A stretch of 44,695 nucleotides of DNA, taken from positions 1 to 44,695 of the forward strand of contig NZ_VCKX01000078.1 of NCBI RefSeq assembly GCF_005889725.1, in the 5' to 3' direction. The translations under genes were made by a program, and so were the position numbers. Source of the stretch: Nonomuraea zeae. GTDB taxonomy: Bacteria > Actinomycetota > Actinomycetes > Streptosporangiales > Streptosporangiaceae. Within the stretch, counting starts at the first letter, position 1. Every line of letters starts with the position of its first letter. Positions 34,039 through 41,840 of the stretch are shown here, piece by piece. The notes below the pieces were generated by a model, which saw nothing but the letters and a program-made list of their open reading frames with translations, did no database searches and was not told the origin of the DNA.

Positions 34039-34773
34039 GTGAACGAGCCAACGCATGTGTCGGTGCTTACCGGGGCGGGCATATCGACCGACTCCGGCAT
34101 TCCCGACTATCGCGGGCCGCAGGGCGTCTGGACCAAGAACCCGCAGGCCGCCGTCACCGCGACCATCGAGCACTACCTGGCCGACCCGGACGTCCGGCGG
34201 GCGGCCTGGCAGGCCAGGCTCGACCATCCGGCCTGGGCCGCCACCCCCAACGCCGCCCACCGCGCGCTGGTCGACCTGGAGCGCGCCGGGCTGCTGCGCG
34301 CGATCATCACCCAGAACATCGACGAGCTGCACCAGCGCGCCGGATCCGCGGCCGGCAAGGTCATCGAGCTGCACGGCACCCTGCACCGCGTCGAGTGCGT
34401 CGCCTGCGACCTGATCACGCCGATGCCCGAGGTGCTCGACCGGGTCCGCGCGGGCGAGGAGGACCCGCCGTGCCCGCGCTGCGGCGGCATCCAGAAGTCG
34501 AACACGATCTCGTTCGGCCAGCAGCTCAAGCCCGCCGTGCTGGACGCGGCCAGGGACGCGGCCCGCTCCTGCGAGCTGTTCCTGGCGGTGGGCACCTCGC
34601 TGACCGTGCACCCGGCGGCTGGGCTGTGCGGCGAGGCCCTGGACGCGGGGGCCCGGCTGGTGATCATGAACGCCGAGCCCACGCCTTACGACCCCTTCGC
34701 CGATCAGGTGATCAACGAGCCGATCGGCCGGGCACTGCCCGAACTCGTCAAGCAGATCATCGAGAGGAGCTGA
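34039..34773 (+). CDS. Sirtuin-family NAD-dependent protein deacylase
   Basis: SIR2/CobB-type enzyme of 244 residues that removes lysine acyl groups using NAD. The NAD motif is TGAGISTDSGIPDYRG (residues 11-26), followed by TQNIDELHQ (91-99) and the catalytic His112 in ELHGT. A zinc ribbon is complete with Cys120, Cys123, Cys145 and Cys148. GTSLTVHPAA and the C-terminal IMNAEPTPYD belong to the Rossmann part. The frame is open upstream, but GTG 34039 gives the normal size and sits 30 bases from the divergent gene. The LD-carboxypeptidase gene follows after 3 bases. Confidence 0.93.
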   Translation: MNEPTHVSVLTGAGISTDSGIPDYRGPQGVWTKNPQAAVTATIEHYLADPDVRRAAWQARLDHPAWAATPNAAHRALVDLERAGLLRAIITQNIDELHQRAGSAAGKVIELHGTLHRVECVACDLITPMPEVLDRVRAGEEDPPCPRCGGIQKSNTISFGQQLKPAVLDAARDAARSCELFLAVGTSLTVHPAAGLCGEALDAGARLVIMNAEPTPYDPFADQVINEPIGRALPELVKQIIERS

Positions 34774-34776
34774 TCG

Positions 34777-35670
34777 ATGCAGCGCGGTGACACCGTCGCG
34801 ATCGTCTCGCCGGCGGGACCGCCCGACGCCGTCCTGCTCAGGCGCGGCGTCGAGCGTCTGGAGGGACTCGGCCTGAAGGTGGTGGTCGGCGCGCACGCGC
34901 TCGACCGCCAAGGGCTCGACTACCTGGCGGGCGGCGACGCCGCCCGCGCCGCCGACCTCCAGGCCGCGTGGTGCGATCCGGCCGTGTCCGCGGTGTTCTG
35001 CTCCCGGGGCGGCTACGGCGCCGGCCGGTTGCTCGACCTGCTCGACTGGAACGCCATGCGCGCGGCCGGCCGCAAGATCCTGGTCGGGCTGAGCGACATC
35101 ACGGCGCTGCACAACGCCTTCGCCATCGAGCTGGGCGTGCCCACGCTGCACGGCCCGATGCCGGCCTGCGACGTGCTGGCGGAGGAGAAGGGGCCGGAGC
35201 CGCGGACCTGGGAGAGCCTGCAGGCGGCGCTGTTCGGCACGCCGGAGACCGTCCTGGGGGATCGGGTGCTGGTGCCCGGCCGGGCCGAGGGGGAGATCAG
35301 CGGGGGCAACCTGTCGTTGCTCGCCTCGATGTGCGGCACCCGGTGGCAGCCGTCGTTCGCCGGGAAGATCGCCTTTCTGGAGGACGTGGGCGAGGAGCCG
35401 TACCGGATCGACCGGATGCTGACCCAGCTCCTGCAGGCGGGGGCGTTCGACGGGGTGCGCGGGATCGCGCTCGGATCGTGGGAGGACTGCGGCGATCCGT
35501 ACCCGGTGCTCCAGGATCGGCTCGCGCCGCTCGGCGTGCCTCTTTTGGCGGGGCTCCCGGTGGGGCATGGGTCACCACAGGTGAGCGTGTGGCTGGGGAT
35601 GCTTGGGGTTATCGATACCGAATCGTGCTCCCTAGCTGGTCCGTTCCGCAACGAGGAGCAGGCAAGGTAG
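34777..35670 (+). CDS. LD-carboxypeptidase, peptidase family S66
   Basis: Serine peptidase of 297 residues that removes the terminal D-Ala from murein tetrapeptides (LdcA type) or hydrolyses microcin C-like peptides (MccF type). The S66 triad is visible: Ser106 in GLSDITALHN, Glu202 in FLEDVGE and His264 in VGHGSPQ. SPAGPPD near residue 11 and SRGGYGAGRLLD near 76 are family signatures. No signal peptide, so it is cytoplasmic and fits muropeptide recycling. GAGGAG just before the start overlaps the sirtuin end, so the two are probably one transcript. Confidence 0.93.
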   Translation: MQRGDTVAIVSPAGPPDAVLLRRGVERLEGLGLKVVVGAHALDRQGLDYLAGGDAARAADLQAAWCDPAVSAVFCSRGGYGAGRLLDLLDWNAMRAAGRKILVGLSDITALHNAFAIELGVPTLHGPMPACDVLAEEKGPEPRTWESLQAALFGTPETVLGDRVLVPGRAEGEISGGNLSLLASMCGTRWQPSFAGKIAFLEDVGEEPYRIDRMLTQLLQAGAFDGVRGIALGSWEDCGDPYPVLQDRLAPLGVPLLAGLPVGHGSPQVSVWLGMLGVIDTESCSLAGPFRNEEQAR

Positions 35671-35703
35671 GAGGGACGAATCCGACAGAGAGGGACAGAC
35701 CGC

Positions 35704-36573
35704 GTGAACTTGTTCAGGCGTGATCGCGAGCCCTCGCGACGCCCGGTCGAGGACGTGGACCTCGATTCGCTGCTCGCCCTCGTCGCCGAATCCCTCGGAT
35801 ACTCCTACGATTTCGCCCTGGACGGCTCCTCCGTGACGCTCTCGGGCGAGAGCGACCTCGTCGTCAGGCTGACCGGGCTGCGGCGCGAGGCGGGGCGCAG
35901 GGCCAGGGAAGACTGGCCCATGCTGGTCTCCGAGCACCTCGCGCACGCCGTGGCCACCGCCGGCGACCGCCTGGACGTGTGCGACCTGGAGCAGGCCAGG
36001 CCGCTGCTGCGGACCCGGGTGGAGTCCGTGGACGACGTGCCCGACCTGACCAGGGTGGTGGGCCGCCACCTCAGCGCCGACCTGGTGGAGCTGCTCACGG
36101 TCGGCTCGCGCGCCGTCCGCCCCGAGGAGGCCGGGTGCTGGCCCGTGGCCGCGGTGCGGGCCCTGGACCTGGCCGTCGCGAACGTCCGGCGCGAGGACCG
36201 GCTGTGGGTGGAGGCCATCGAGCTGTCCGGCACCCCGGTGACCCGGCTGACCGGCATGACCCCGTCGGCCGCCACGCATCTGCGCTGGCTGGGCGACCAT
36301 CTGCGGGTGCCGTCCGACGGGGTGCTGGTCGTGCTGCCCGACCCGTACACGCTGCTGGTGCACCCGGTGGACGGGATCGGCGTCGTGCGCGCCATCGAGC
36401 GGCTGCGGGTGCACGCGGAGCGCACCGACGGGCTCAGCTCGCAGGTCTACTGGTGGCACGGTGGCCGGCTGACCCTGATCAAGGCCGACATCGTCACCCG
36501 GCGGGGCCAGACCAGGCTCGTGGTCGCGCCGCCGCCGGAGTTCGCCAAGGTGCTGGCCCGGCTGGCCGTCTGA
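35704..36573 (+). CDS. Unrecognised protein, 289 residues
   Basis: I do not recognise the family. The protein starts with an Arg-rich segment (MNLFRRDREPSRRPVED), has no signal peptide or membrane helix, and looks like a soluble alpha/beta protein with acidic N-terminal half. Segments such as PSDGVLVVLPDPYTLLVHPV (about residues 200-219) and WWHGGRLTLIKADIV suggest two beta-rich modules. Some features recall DUF1444-like proteins, but I could not confirm it. The GTG at 35704 follows the peptidase gene by 33 bases with a weak purine-rich site, so it may be the third gene of the sirtuin transcript. Codon use is normal for the genome, so it is a real gene. Confidence 0.75.
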   Translation: MNLFRRDREPSRRPVEDVDLDSLLALVAESLGYSYDFALDGSSVTLSGESDLVVRLTGLRREAGRRAREDWPMLVSEHLAHAVATAGDRLDVCDLEQARPLLRTRVESVDDVPDLTRVVGRHLSADLVELLTVGSRAVRPEEAGCWPVAAVRALDLAVANVRREDRLWVEAIELSGTPVTRLTGMTPSAATHLRWLGDHLRVPSDGVLVVLPDPYTLLVHPVDGIGVVRAIERLRVHAERTDGLSSQVYWWHGGRLTLIKADIVTRRGQTRLVVAPPPEFAKVLARLAV

Positions 36574-36584
36574 GACTCCGCGCG

Positions 36585-36658
36585 CCACCGGCCGGATCCC
36601 GGCGGCGCGCTGTCACGTGCGTGACCGGCCGCAGCCCGGCGGCGCGCTGTCCCCGTGC
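36585..36658. repeat. 37-bp-period direct repeat, two copies, between convergent genes
   Basis: The exact 17-mer CCCGGCGGCGCGCTGTC occurs at 36598-36614 and 36635-36651, with partly matching flanks (ACCGGCCG upstream of each core). It fills most of the gap between the unrecognised gene and the UvrA-like gene. Confidence 0.8.
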
Positions 36659-36665
36659 GCGGGCG

Positions 36666-38978
36666 CTACTCGCGGTTCACGTATTCGCGCAGGTGGATCG
36701 CGGTGAGCGAGGAGCCGCCGCCGACCAGCTCCGCCGGGGTGCCGGAGAAGACGACCTGACCGCCGTCGTGACCCGCCCCCGGACCCAGGTCGACGATCCA
36801 GTCCGCGTGGGCCATCACGGCCTGGTGGTGCTCGATCACGATCACCGTGTTGCCGTCCTCCACCAGGCGGTCGAGCAGCGACAGGAGCTGGTCCACGTCC
36901 GCCAGGTGCAGGCCGGTGGTCGGCTCGTCCAGGACGTACGTGGAGCCGTTCCTGGCCATGTGGATGGCCAGCTTGAGCCGCTGCCGCTCGCCGCCGGACA
37001 GCGTGGTGAGCGGCTGGCCGAGCCCCAGGTAGCCGAGACCGACCGAGACCAGCCGGTCGAGGATCGTCCTGGCCTGGCCGGTGGTGAAGAAGTCGCGCGC
37101 CTCGGCCACCGGCATGGCGAGGACCTCGCTGATGTTCTTGCCGCGCAGCCGGTATTCCAGCACCTGCGGCGTGAACCGGCGGCCCTCGCACTCCTCGCAG
37201 ACCGAGGCCACCTCGGCCATCATCGCCAGGTCGGTGTAGATCAGGCCGATGCCCTTGCAGGCCGGGCAGGCGCCCTCGGAGTTGGCGCTGAACAGGCCGG
37301 GCTTGACGCCGTTGGCCTTGGCGAACGCCGTGCGGATGGGGTCGAGCACGCCCGTGTAGGTGGCCGGGTTGCTCCTGCGCGAGCCGCGGATCGGCGACTG
37401 GTCGGCGACCACGACGCCGTCCAGGCCCGCCACGTAGCCGTGGATCAGCGAGCTCTTGCCCGACCCGGCCACGCCGGTGACCACGGTGAGCACGCCGAGC
37501 GGCAGGTCCACGCTCACGTCGCGCAGGTTGTGCAGGGTGGCGCCCTTGACGGGGAGCCAGCCGGCCGGCTCGCGGACCTGCTCGCGCAGCCGTACGCGGT
37601 GGTCGAGGTAGCGGCCGGTCAGCGTGCCCGAGCCGCGCAGCCCGTCCAGGTCGCCGGCGTAGCAGAGCTGCCCGCCCGCGGTGCCCGCCCCCGGGCCCAG
37701 GTCCACGACGTGGTCGGCGATCGCGATCGTCTCCGGCTTGTGCTCCACGACGAGCACCGTGTTGCCCTTGTCGCGCAGCTGGAGCAGCAGGTTGTTCATG
37801 CGCTGGATGTCGTGGGGGTGCAGCCCTGCCGTGGGCTCGTCGAAGACGTACGTGACGTCGGTCAGGCTGGAGTTGAGGTGGCGGACCATCTTCACCCGCT
37901 GCGCCTCGCCGCCCGAGAGCGTGCCGGACTCCCGGTCGAGGCTCAGATAGCCCAGCCCGATCTCCACCAGCGAGTCCAGCGTCGAGCTCAGCCCTTCCCG
38001 CATCGGGCCGACCGCGGGGTCGCCGATGCCGCGCACGAAGGCCGCCAGGTCGTTGATCTGCATCGCGGAGCACTCGGCGATGTTCCTGCCGTCGATCAGG
38101 GAGGAGCGGGCGGCCTCGTTGAGCCGGGAGCCGTCGCAGGAGGGGCAGACGATGAGCTTGACCGCCCGGTCCGCGAACGCCCGCGCCGACGCCTGCATCG
38201 ACTCGCGGTCCTTGCCGAGGTACTGCCGCCTGATCTTGGTGACCAGGCCCTCGTAGGTGAAGTTGTTCGAGCCGGACTTGATCTTGGTGGCCGGCTTGTG
38301 CAGGAAGTCCTGCCACTGCTCGGGGGTGTAGTCCTTGAGCTTGGCGTCCGGGTCGTACAGGCCGGAGCCGGCCATGACCTGCCAGTACCACGTGTCGACC
38401 GCGTACCCGGGGGCCTTGATCGCCCCTTCGTTCAGCGACAGCTCCCGGTCGACCAGCTCGTCCACGTCGATGTCGGAGGCCTTGCCCAGCCCCTCGCACT
38501 CGGCGCACATGCCCTCGGCCCGGTTGAAGCTGAAGGCGGAGGCGGGCCCGACGTGGGGCAGGCCGATCCGGCTGAAGATGATCCGGAGCATGGTGTGCGC
38601 GTCCGTGGCCGTGCCGACCGTGGAGCGCGCGTTGGCCCCCATCCGCTCCTGGTCCACGATGATCGCGGCGCTCAGGTTGCTCAGGGAGTCGACGTCCGGG
38701 CGGGCCCGGCTCGGCATGAACGCCTGGATGAACGCCGTGTACGTCTCGTCGAACAGCCGGCGCGACTCGGCGGCGATCGTGTCGAAGACGAGCGAGGACT
38801 TGCCGGAGCCGGACACGCCCGTGAAGACGGTGAGGCGGCGCTTGGGGACATCCAGGGAGACGCCCTTCAGGTTGTTCTCCCTGGCGCCGCGGACCTGGAT
38901 GAGATCGTGGCTGTCCGCGGCGGTGTGATCGCGGTGCCGGACGGAATGTGCCTTGCTGGAGACCACGGAACCTTCCAT
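36666..38978 (-). CDS. Short UvrA-like ATPase (UvrA2/DrrC type)
   Basis: UvrA-family DNA-binding ATPase of 770 residues, against about 950 for repair UvrA. Walker A motifs are GVSGSGKSS (residues 54-62) and GVAGSGKSS. Signatures are LSGGEAQRVKM and LSGGERQRLKL, and zinc-site pairs include CAECEGLG, CPSCDGSR, CPACKGIG and CEECEGRR. The missing part corresponds to the UvrB-binding region after the first Walker A, so it probably does not load UvrB. Such proteins often confer self-protection against DNA-binding drugs (DrrC). ATG 38978 lacks a good ribosome binding site; GTG 38966 with GGAAGG four bases upstream is a real alternative. A dyad at 38995-39017 lies in its promoter region. Confidence 0.9.
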   Translation of the reverse strand: MEGSVVSSKAHSVRHRDHTAADSHDLIQVRGARENNLKGVSLDVPKRRLTVFTGVSGSGKSSLVFDTIAAESRRLFDETYTAFIQAFMPSRARPDVDSLSNLSAAIIVDQERMGANARSTVGTATDAHTMLRIIFSRIGLPHVGPASAFSFNRAEGMCAECEGLGKASDIDVDELVDRELSLNEGAIKAPGYAVDTWYWQVMAGSGLYDPDAKLKDYTPEQWQDFLHKPATKIKSGSNNFTYEGLVTKIRRQYLGKDRESMQASARAFADRAVKLIVCPSCDGSRLNEAARSSLIDGRNIAECSAMQINDLAAFVRGIGDPAVGPMREGLSSTLDSLVEIGLGYLSLDRESGTLSGGEAQRVKMVRHLNSSLTDVTYVFDEPTAGLHPHDIQRMNNLLLQLRDKGNTVLVVEHKPETIAIADHVVDLGPGAGTAGGQLCYAGDLDGLRGSGTLTGRYLDHRVRLREQVREPAGWLPVKGATLHNLRDVSVDLPLGVLTVVTGVAGSGKSSLIHGYVAGLDGVVVADQSPIRGSRRSNPATYTGVLDPIRTAFAKANGVKPGLFSANSEGACPACKGIGLIYTDLAMMAEVASVCEECEGRRFTPQVLEYRLRGKNISEVLAMPVAEARDFFTTGQARTILDRLVSVGLGYLGLGQPLTTLSGGERQRLKLAIHMARNGSTYVLDEPTTGLHLADVDQLLSLLDRLVEDGNTVIVIEHHQAVMAHADWIVDLGPGAGHDGGQVVFSGTPAELVGGGSSLTAIHLREYVNRE

Positions 38979-38994
38979 CTTTTTATGGTGTAAG

Positions 38995-39017
38995 GGGATA
39001 GCTGGGACAGCGTACCC
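38995..39017. promoter_or_regulatory. Dyad operator candidate upstream of the UvrA-like gene
   Basis: GGGATAGCTG and CAGCGTACCC face each other across GGA: GGG and GCTG are mirrored by CAGC and CCC. One more G-C pair extends it outward. It lies 17-39 bases upstream of the ATG, where a TetR- or MerR-type regulator could act. No regulator gene adjoins it. Confidence 0.45.
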
Positions 39018-39114
39018 CCCTTGACCGACAAGACGGAAAATTCCGCAGAACGCCTGACGGCTGGGGGCACCCGCGCGCCCGCGAGGGTGCGGGGCGGGCG
39101 CGCGGACGCGGCGG

Positions 39115-40278
39115 TCAGGCGGACAAGGGGTTGACGTGCCGGTGATGGACGCCGATGACGGGGATCTCGTGCAGGCTGCCCGAATACAGGAACTGCGTCA
39201 TCCCGATCAGCAGCCGGCGCACGTCCTCCTGCGGGCGCACGACCAGGCGCAGGAACTGGCTGGTGGTGCCCAGCTTGTTCCCGCACTCCCTGACGTAGAC
39301 CCCGTGCTCGCCGAGCAGGTGGTCGCGCAGCGGCACCCCGTCGTGCCCCGGCGGCAGCTTGACCAGCAGGAAGTTGCCCTGCGACGCGAAGACCGACAGC
39401 CCGGGCATGGTGCTGAGCTGCTGGAACATCGCCCGCCTGTCGTGCGCCAGCCGCCTGAGGCTCTCCTGGTACTCGCCCATGAACTGCCGCATCATGAAGA
39501 CCACGACCTCGGCGAAGGAGTTGAGGTTCCACTTGGGCAGCGCGTCCCTGACGCGGCCGGCCAGGGCCGGATTCGCGACCATGTAGCCGAAGCGGATGCC
39601 GTGCAGGCCGAAGTTCTTGCCCAGGCTGCGCAGCACGATCACGTTCGGCCGGACCGCCGCCTCGTCGGCCACCCCCGGGTACGGCTCCGCGTCCACGAAG
39701 TCGCCGAAGGACTCGTCCACGATCACCAGGTCCAGATCGATGAGCTCGTCGAGCAGCCGCAGGACCTCGTGCTTGGGCAGGTAGCCGCCGTCGGGGTTGT
39801 TCGGGTTGCAGATCACCGCCACCCGGGAGCCCCGCATGCGGATGAACGAGACGTAGTCCTGCACGTCGAGGGCGAAGTTGCGGCTCTCCAGCAGCGGATA
39901 CATGTCCACCCGCTTGCCCGTCTCCAGCGGCTGGTCGGTCCAGCGGCCGAAGGTGGGGATCGGCACCGCCAGGCTCTCGCGCACCAGCAGGTGGTCGATC
40001 CAGGTGATCAGCTCGGTCGAGCCGTTGCCCATGGCGACGGTCTTGGGGTGGAGCCCGAGGGTGGAGCAGAGCTCCTGGGTGATCGTGCCCGCGTCGCTCG
40101 GATAGAACTTGAGAATCGTCTCCAGGTTCCTCCCGAGGTGCTCGAATATGTCCGGAGTCGGAAAGTACGGATTGCAAGGGATGCAGAAGTCCACCGGGGC
40201 GCGCTCTCCAGAGGAGCTGCGCATCAGTGAGAAGTACGACGGGCTATGCGCCTGCGCCCGCAAGAGGCTGAGCTCCAC
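39115..40278 (-). CDS. Class I/II PLP-dependent aminotransferase (HisC/CobD-like)
   Basis: Fold type I aminotransferase of 387 residues. NGSTELITWIDHL (about 82-94) and NPNNPDGGYLPK (about 163-174) are substrate/PLP-phosphate segments. Asp in VIVDESFGDF and the Schiff-base Lys in RSLGKNFGLHGIRFGY define the cofactor site. The sequence is closest in style to histidinol-phosphate aminotransferase and threonine-phosphate decarboxylase, but its N-terminus (FCIPCNPYFPTPDIFEHL) is unusual. GGAGG four bases before the GTG at 40278 decides the start; the frame is open further upstream. It follows the phosphatase gene by 59 bases on the same strand. Substrate unknown, possibly a secondary-metabolism amino acid. 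Confidence 0.85.
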   Translation of the reverse strand: MELSLLRAQAHSPSYFSLMRSSSGERAPVDFCIPCNPYFPTPDIFEHLGRNLETILKFYPSDAGTITQELCSTLGLHPKTVAMGNGSTELITWIDHLLVRESLAVPIPTFGRWTDQPLETGKRVDMYPLLESRNFALDVQDYVSFIRMRGSRVAVICNPNNPDGGYLPKHEVLRLLDELIDLDLVIVDESFGDFVDAEPYPGVADEAAVRPNVIVLRSLGKNFGLHGIRFGYMVANPALAGRVRDALPKWNLNSFAEVVVFMMRQFMGEYQESLRRLAHDRRAMFQQLSTMPGLSVFASQGNFLLVKLPPGHDGVPLRDHLLGEHGVYVRECGNKLGTTSQFLRLVVRPQEDVRRLLIGMTQFLYSGSLHEIPVIGVHHRHVNPLSA

Positions 40279-40337
40279 GACACCTCCATGGACCACGTGT
40301 CCGATGTGTCTAGGTACGCGCCGGCGGGGCGGACGGT

Positions 40338-41507
40338 TCATGGTGTTGCGGCGGCGGGATCTCCAAGCCTCTCGCCGGACCCGCCCTCGACGGCCTCCTC
40401 GATCGTGAGTCCGGGCCCCTGCTCGGTCCTGCGCAGCGTGAGGACCGCGATGTCGTCGCGTGGCGCGGTCCTGGTGAAGGCCCTCAGATCGGCGCACAGC
40501 GCCTTGGCGAGCCTGGCGGGCGGGACGCGCGCCCACGTGCGCAGGCGATCCTCCAGCGGGTAGAAATCGCCGTCAGGGTCGCGCGCCTCGGTGACGCCGT
40601 CGGTGCACAGCAGCATCTTCGCCCCGGCGGGGAACACGAACCGCTCGCGCCGGCGCGGCGACACCGACAGCGAGGCCACGCCGAGCGGCACGCCGGGCTC
40701 GCCGAGGTTCACCTGTACGACCTCGCCGTCGTGGATGACGTAGGGGGCGATGTGGCCGCAGTCGACCGCCTCGACCATCAGCTCCTGGCGGATGTCGAGG
40801 ACGAGCGCGGTGACCAGGCGCTCGGGCTCGCCGTTGCGGGTGGCGAAGGTGTTTTGCCTGACCACGGCGTTCTCCAGGGCGTTCACCACGCCGAGGAGCG
40901 TCTCCTCCCGGTAGGCGGCCTCCCTGAACGCGCCCAGCACCGCCAGCGCGGTCCCGATCGCCGGGATCCCCTTGCCCTGCACGTCCGCGATCAGGACCCG
41001 GGTGCCGTTGGGGGAGACGGACACCTCGTACATGTCGCCGCCCACCATCGTGTCCTCCTCGACCGGCTGGTAGAGGCCGTCTACGGCGAGGTTCGGGGTG
41101 CGCAGGGGCAGCGGGCGCACGATCTGCCGCTGCAGGGCGGCCGCCGCCGAACGCAGCCGGTGCACCTCCTCCTCGCGCCGGACCCGGTAGCGGCAGCCGA
41201 ACACGCTCAGCACCCCGAACATCGCGGTGAACCCGCCCGCCAGCAGAAGATCGCTCGTCCGCCCGCCCAGATAGGCGGTGGTAACGATCACCACGACGAA
41301 CACCCAAACCGACGCGACCGCCGTCTGCCGCACCGTGCCCAGGCCGGAGACGATCGCGGGCAGGAAGATCAGCAGCGGGAACAGCCGTACCGCCGTGCCC
41401 GTGATCACGTCCAGCGCGACCACCACCGCGGTGACCAGGACGAGGCCCACCACGAACAGGGGTGCGTCGATGTGGGGCAGCTCGCGCCGCCGCCCGTCCT
41501 CCGTCAC
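40338..41507 (-). CDS. Membrane PP2C-type serine phosphatase, SpoIIE/RsbU family
   Basis: Serine/threonine phosphatase of 389 residues that typically acts on anti-sigma-factor antagonists. The first ~110 residues form about four transmembrane helices (FVVGLVLVTAVVVALDVI onward) without a recognisable sensor domain. The SpoIIE domain shows MVGGDMYEVS with the metal-binding Asp, VLIADVQGKGIPA, LLCTDGVTEARD and the terminal DDIAVLTL. A coiled linker (REEEVHRLRSAAAALQRQI) joins the two parts. GTG 41507 follows GGGAGGGAC. Similar proteins are abundant in Streptomyces-like actinobacteria. The partner antagonist is not in the window. Confidence 0.9.
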   Translation of the reverse strand: MTEDGRRRELPHIDAPLFVVGLVLVTAVVVALDVITGTAVRLFPLLIFLPAIVSGLGTVRQTAVASVWVFVVVIVTTAYLGGRTSDLLLAGGFTAMFGVLSVFGCRYRVRREEEVHRLRSAAAALQRQIVRPLPLRTPNLAVDGLYQPVEEDTMVGGDMYEVSVSPNGTRVLIADVQGKGIPAIGTALAVLGAFREAAYREETLLGVVNALENAVVRQNTFATRNGEPERLVTALVLDIRQELMVEAVDCGHIAPYVIHDGEVVQVNLGEPGVPLGVASLSVSPRRRERFVFPAGAKMLLCTDGVTEARDPDGDFYPLEDRLRTWARVPPARLAKALCADLRAFTRTAPRDDIAVLTLRRTEQGPGLTIEEAVEGGSGERLGDPAAATP

Positions 41508-41675
41508 GTCCCTCCCTCACCTCCGTAGCACCTTCTACCAGCTGGTTTCTCCCGGCTGGGGGGAGGACGCGCCCCTTTGACCCCATCTTTCCTTCGGCGA
41601 ACTGGCTGGGACTCCGCTGGGGAAAGTGAGGTCCGCTGATGGACCTGCCTTGCCGGTGGGGCGGGCGTAAATCGG

Positions 41676-41734
41676 TTGCCGGGGGGTGGGGAGGGCTGGT
41701 GTACTCCCCGGGAAGCGCCCATCGATCAAGGAGG
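41676..41734 (+). promoter_or_regulatory. Possible promoter and strong ribosome binding site ahead of the 32-codon ORF
   Basis: TTGCCG (41676-41681) and TGTACT (41700-41705) are 18 bases apart. AAGGAGG (41728-41734) lies seven bases before the ATG at 41742, the best ribosome binding site in this end of the window. The 168 bases before it (41508-41675) hold nothing I recognise. Confidence 0.45.
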
Positions 41735-41741
41735 CCCCGGA

Positions 41742-41840
41742 ATGCGCGCAGCTGTCATGTTCCCTCGGCACGCACACACCTCCGATCCAAAGGGCATGAC
41801 GCTTCTTGAGACCATCCGACCCGGGGACCGCACGACCTGA
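41742..41840 (+). CDS. Small ORF of 32 residues, leader or precursor peptide candidate
   Basis: Begins MRAAVMFPRHAHTSDPKG and ends ETIRPGDRTT. It has a near-consensus AAGGAGG at ideal spacing, much better than the site of the ABC gene it overlaps in the +1 frame. Its codons do not show the strong GC-third-position bias of the neighbours, especially early on. It could be a regulatory leader peptide, a small exported peptide, or the true N-terminus of the exporter if there is one missed base. I cannot tell these apart. Confidence 0.4.
   Translation: MRAAVMFPRHAHTSDPKGMTLLETIRPGDRTT

Noticed and set aside
36666..38978. Housekeeping repair UvrA
   Set aside because: It is about 180 residues too short, missing the UvrB-binding part, and is not near uvrB or uvrC.
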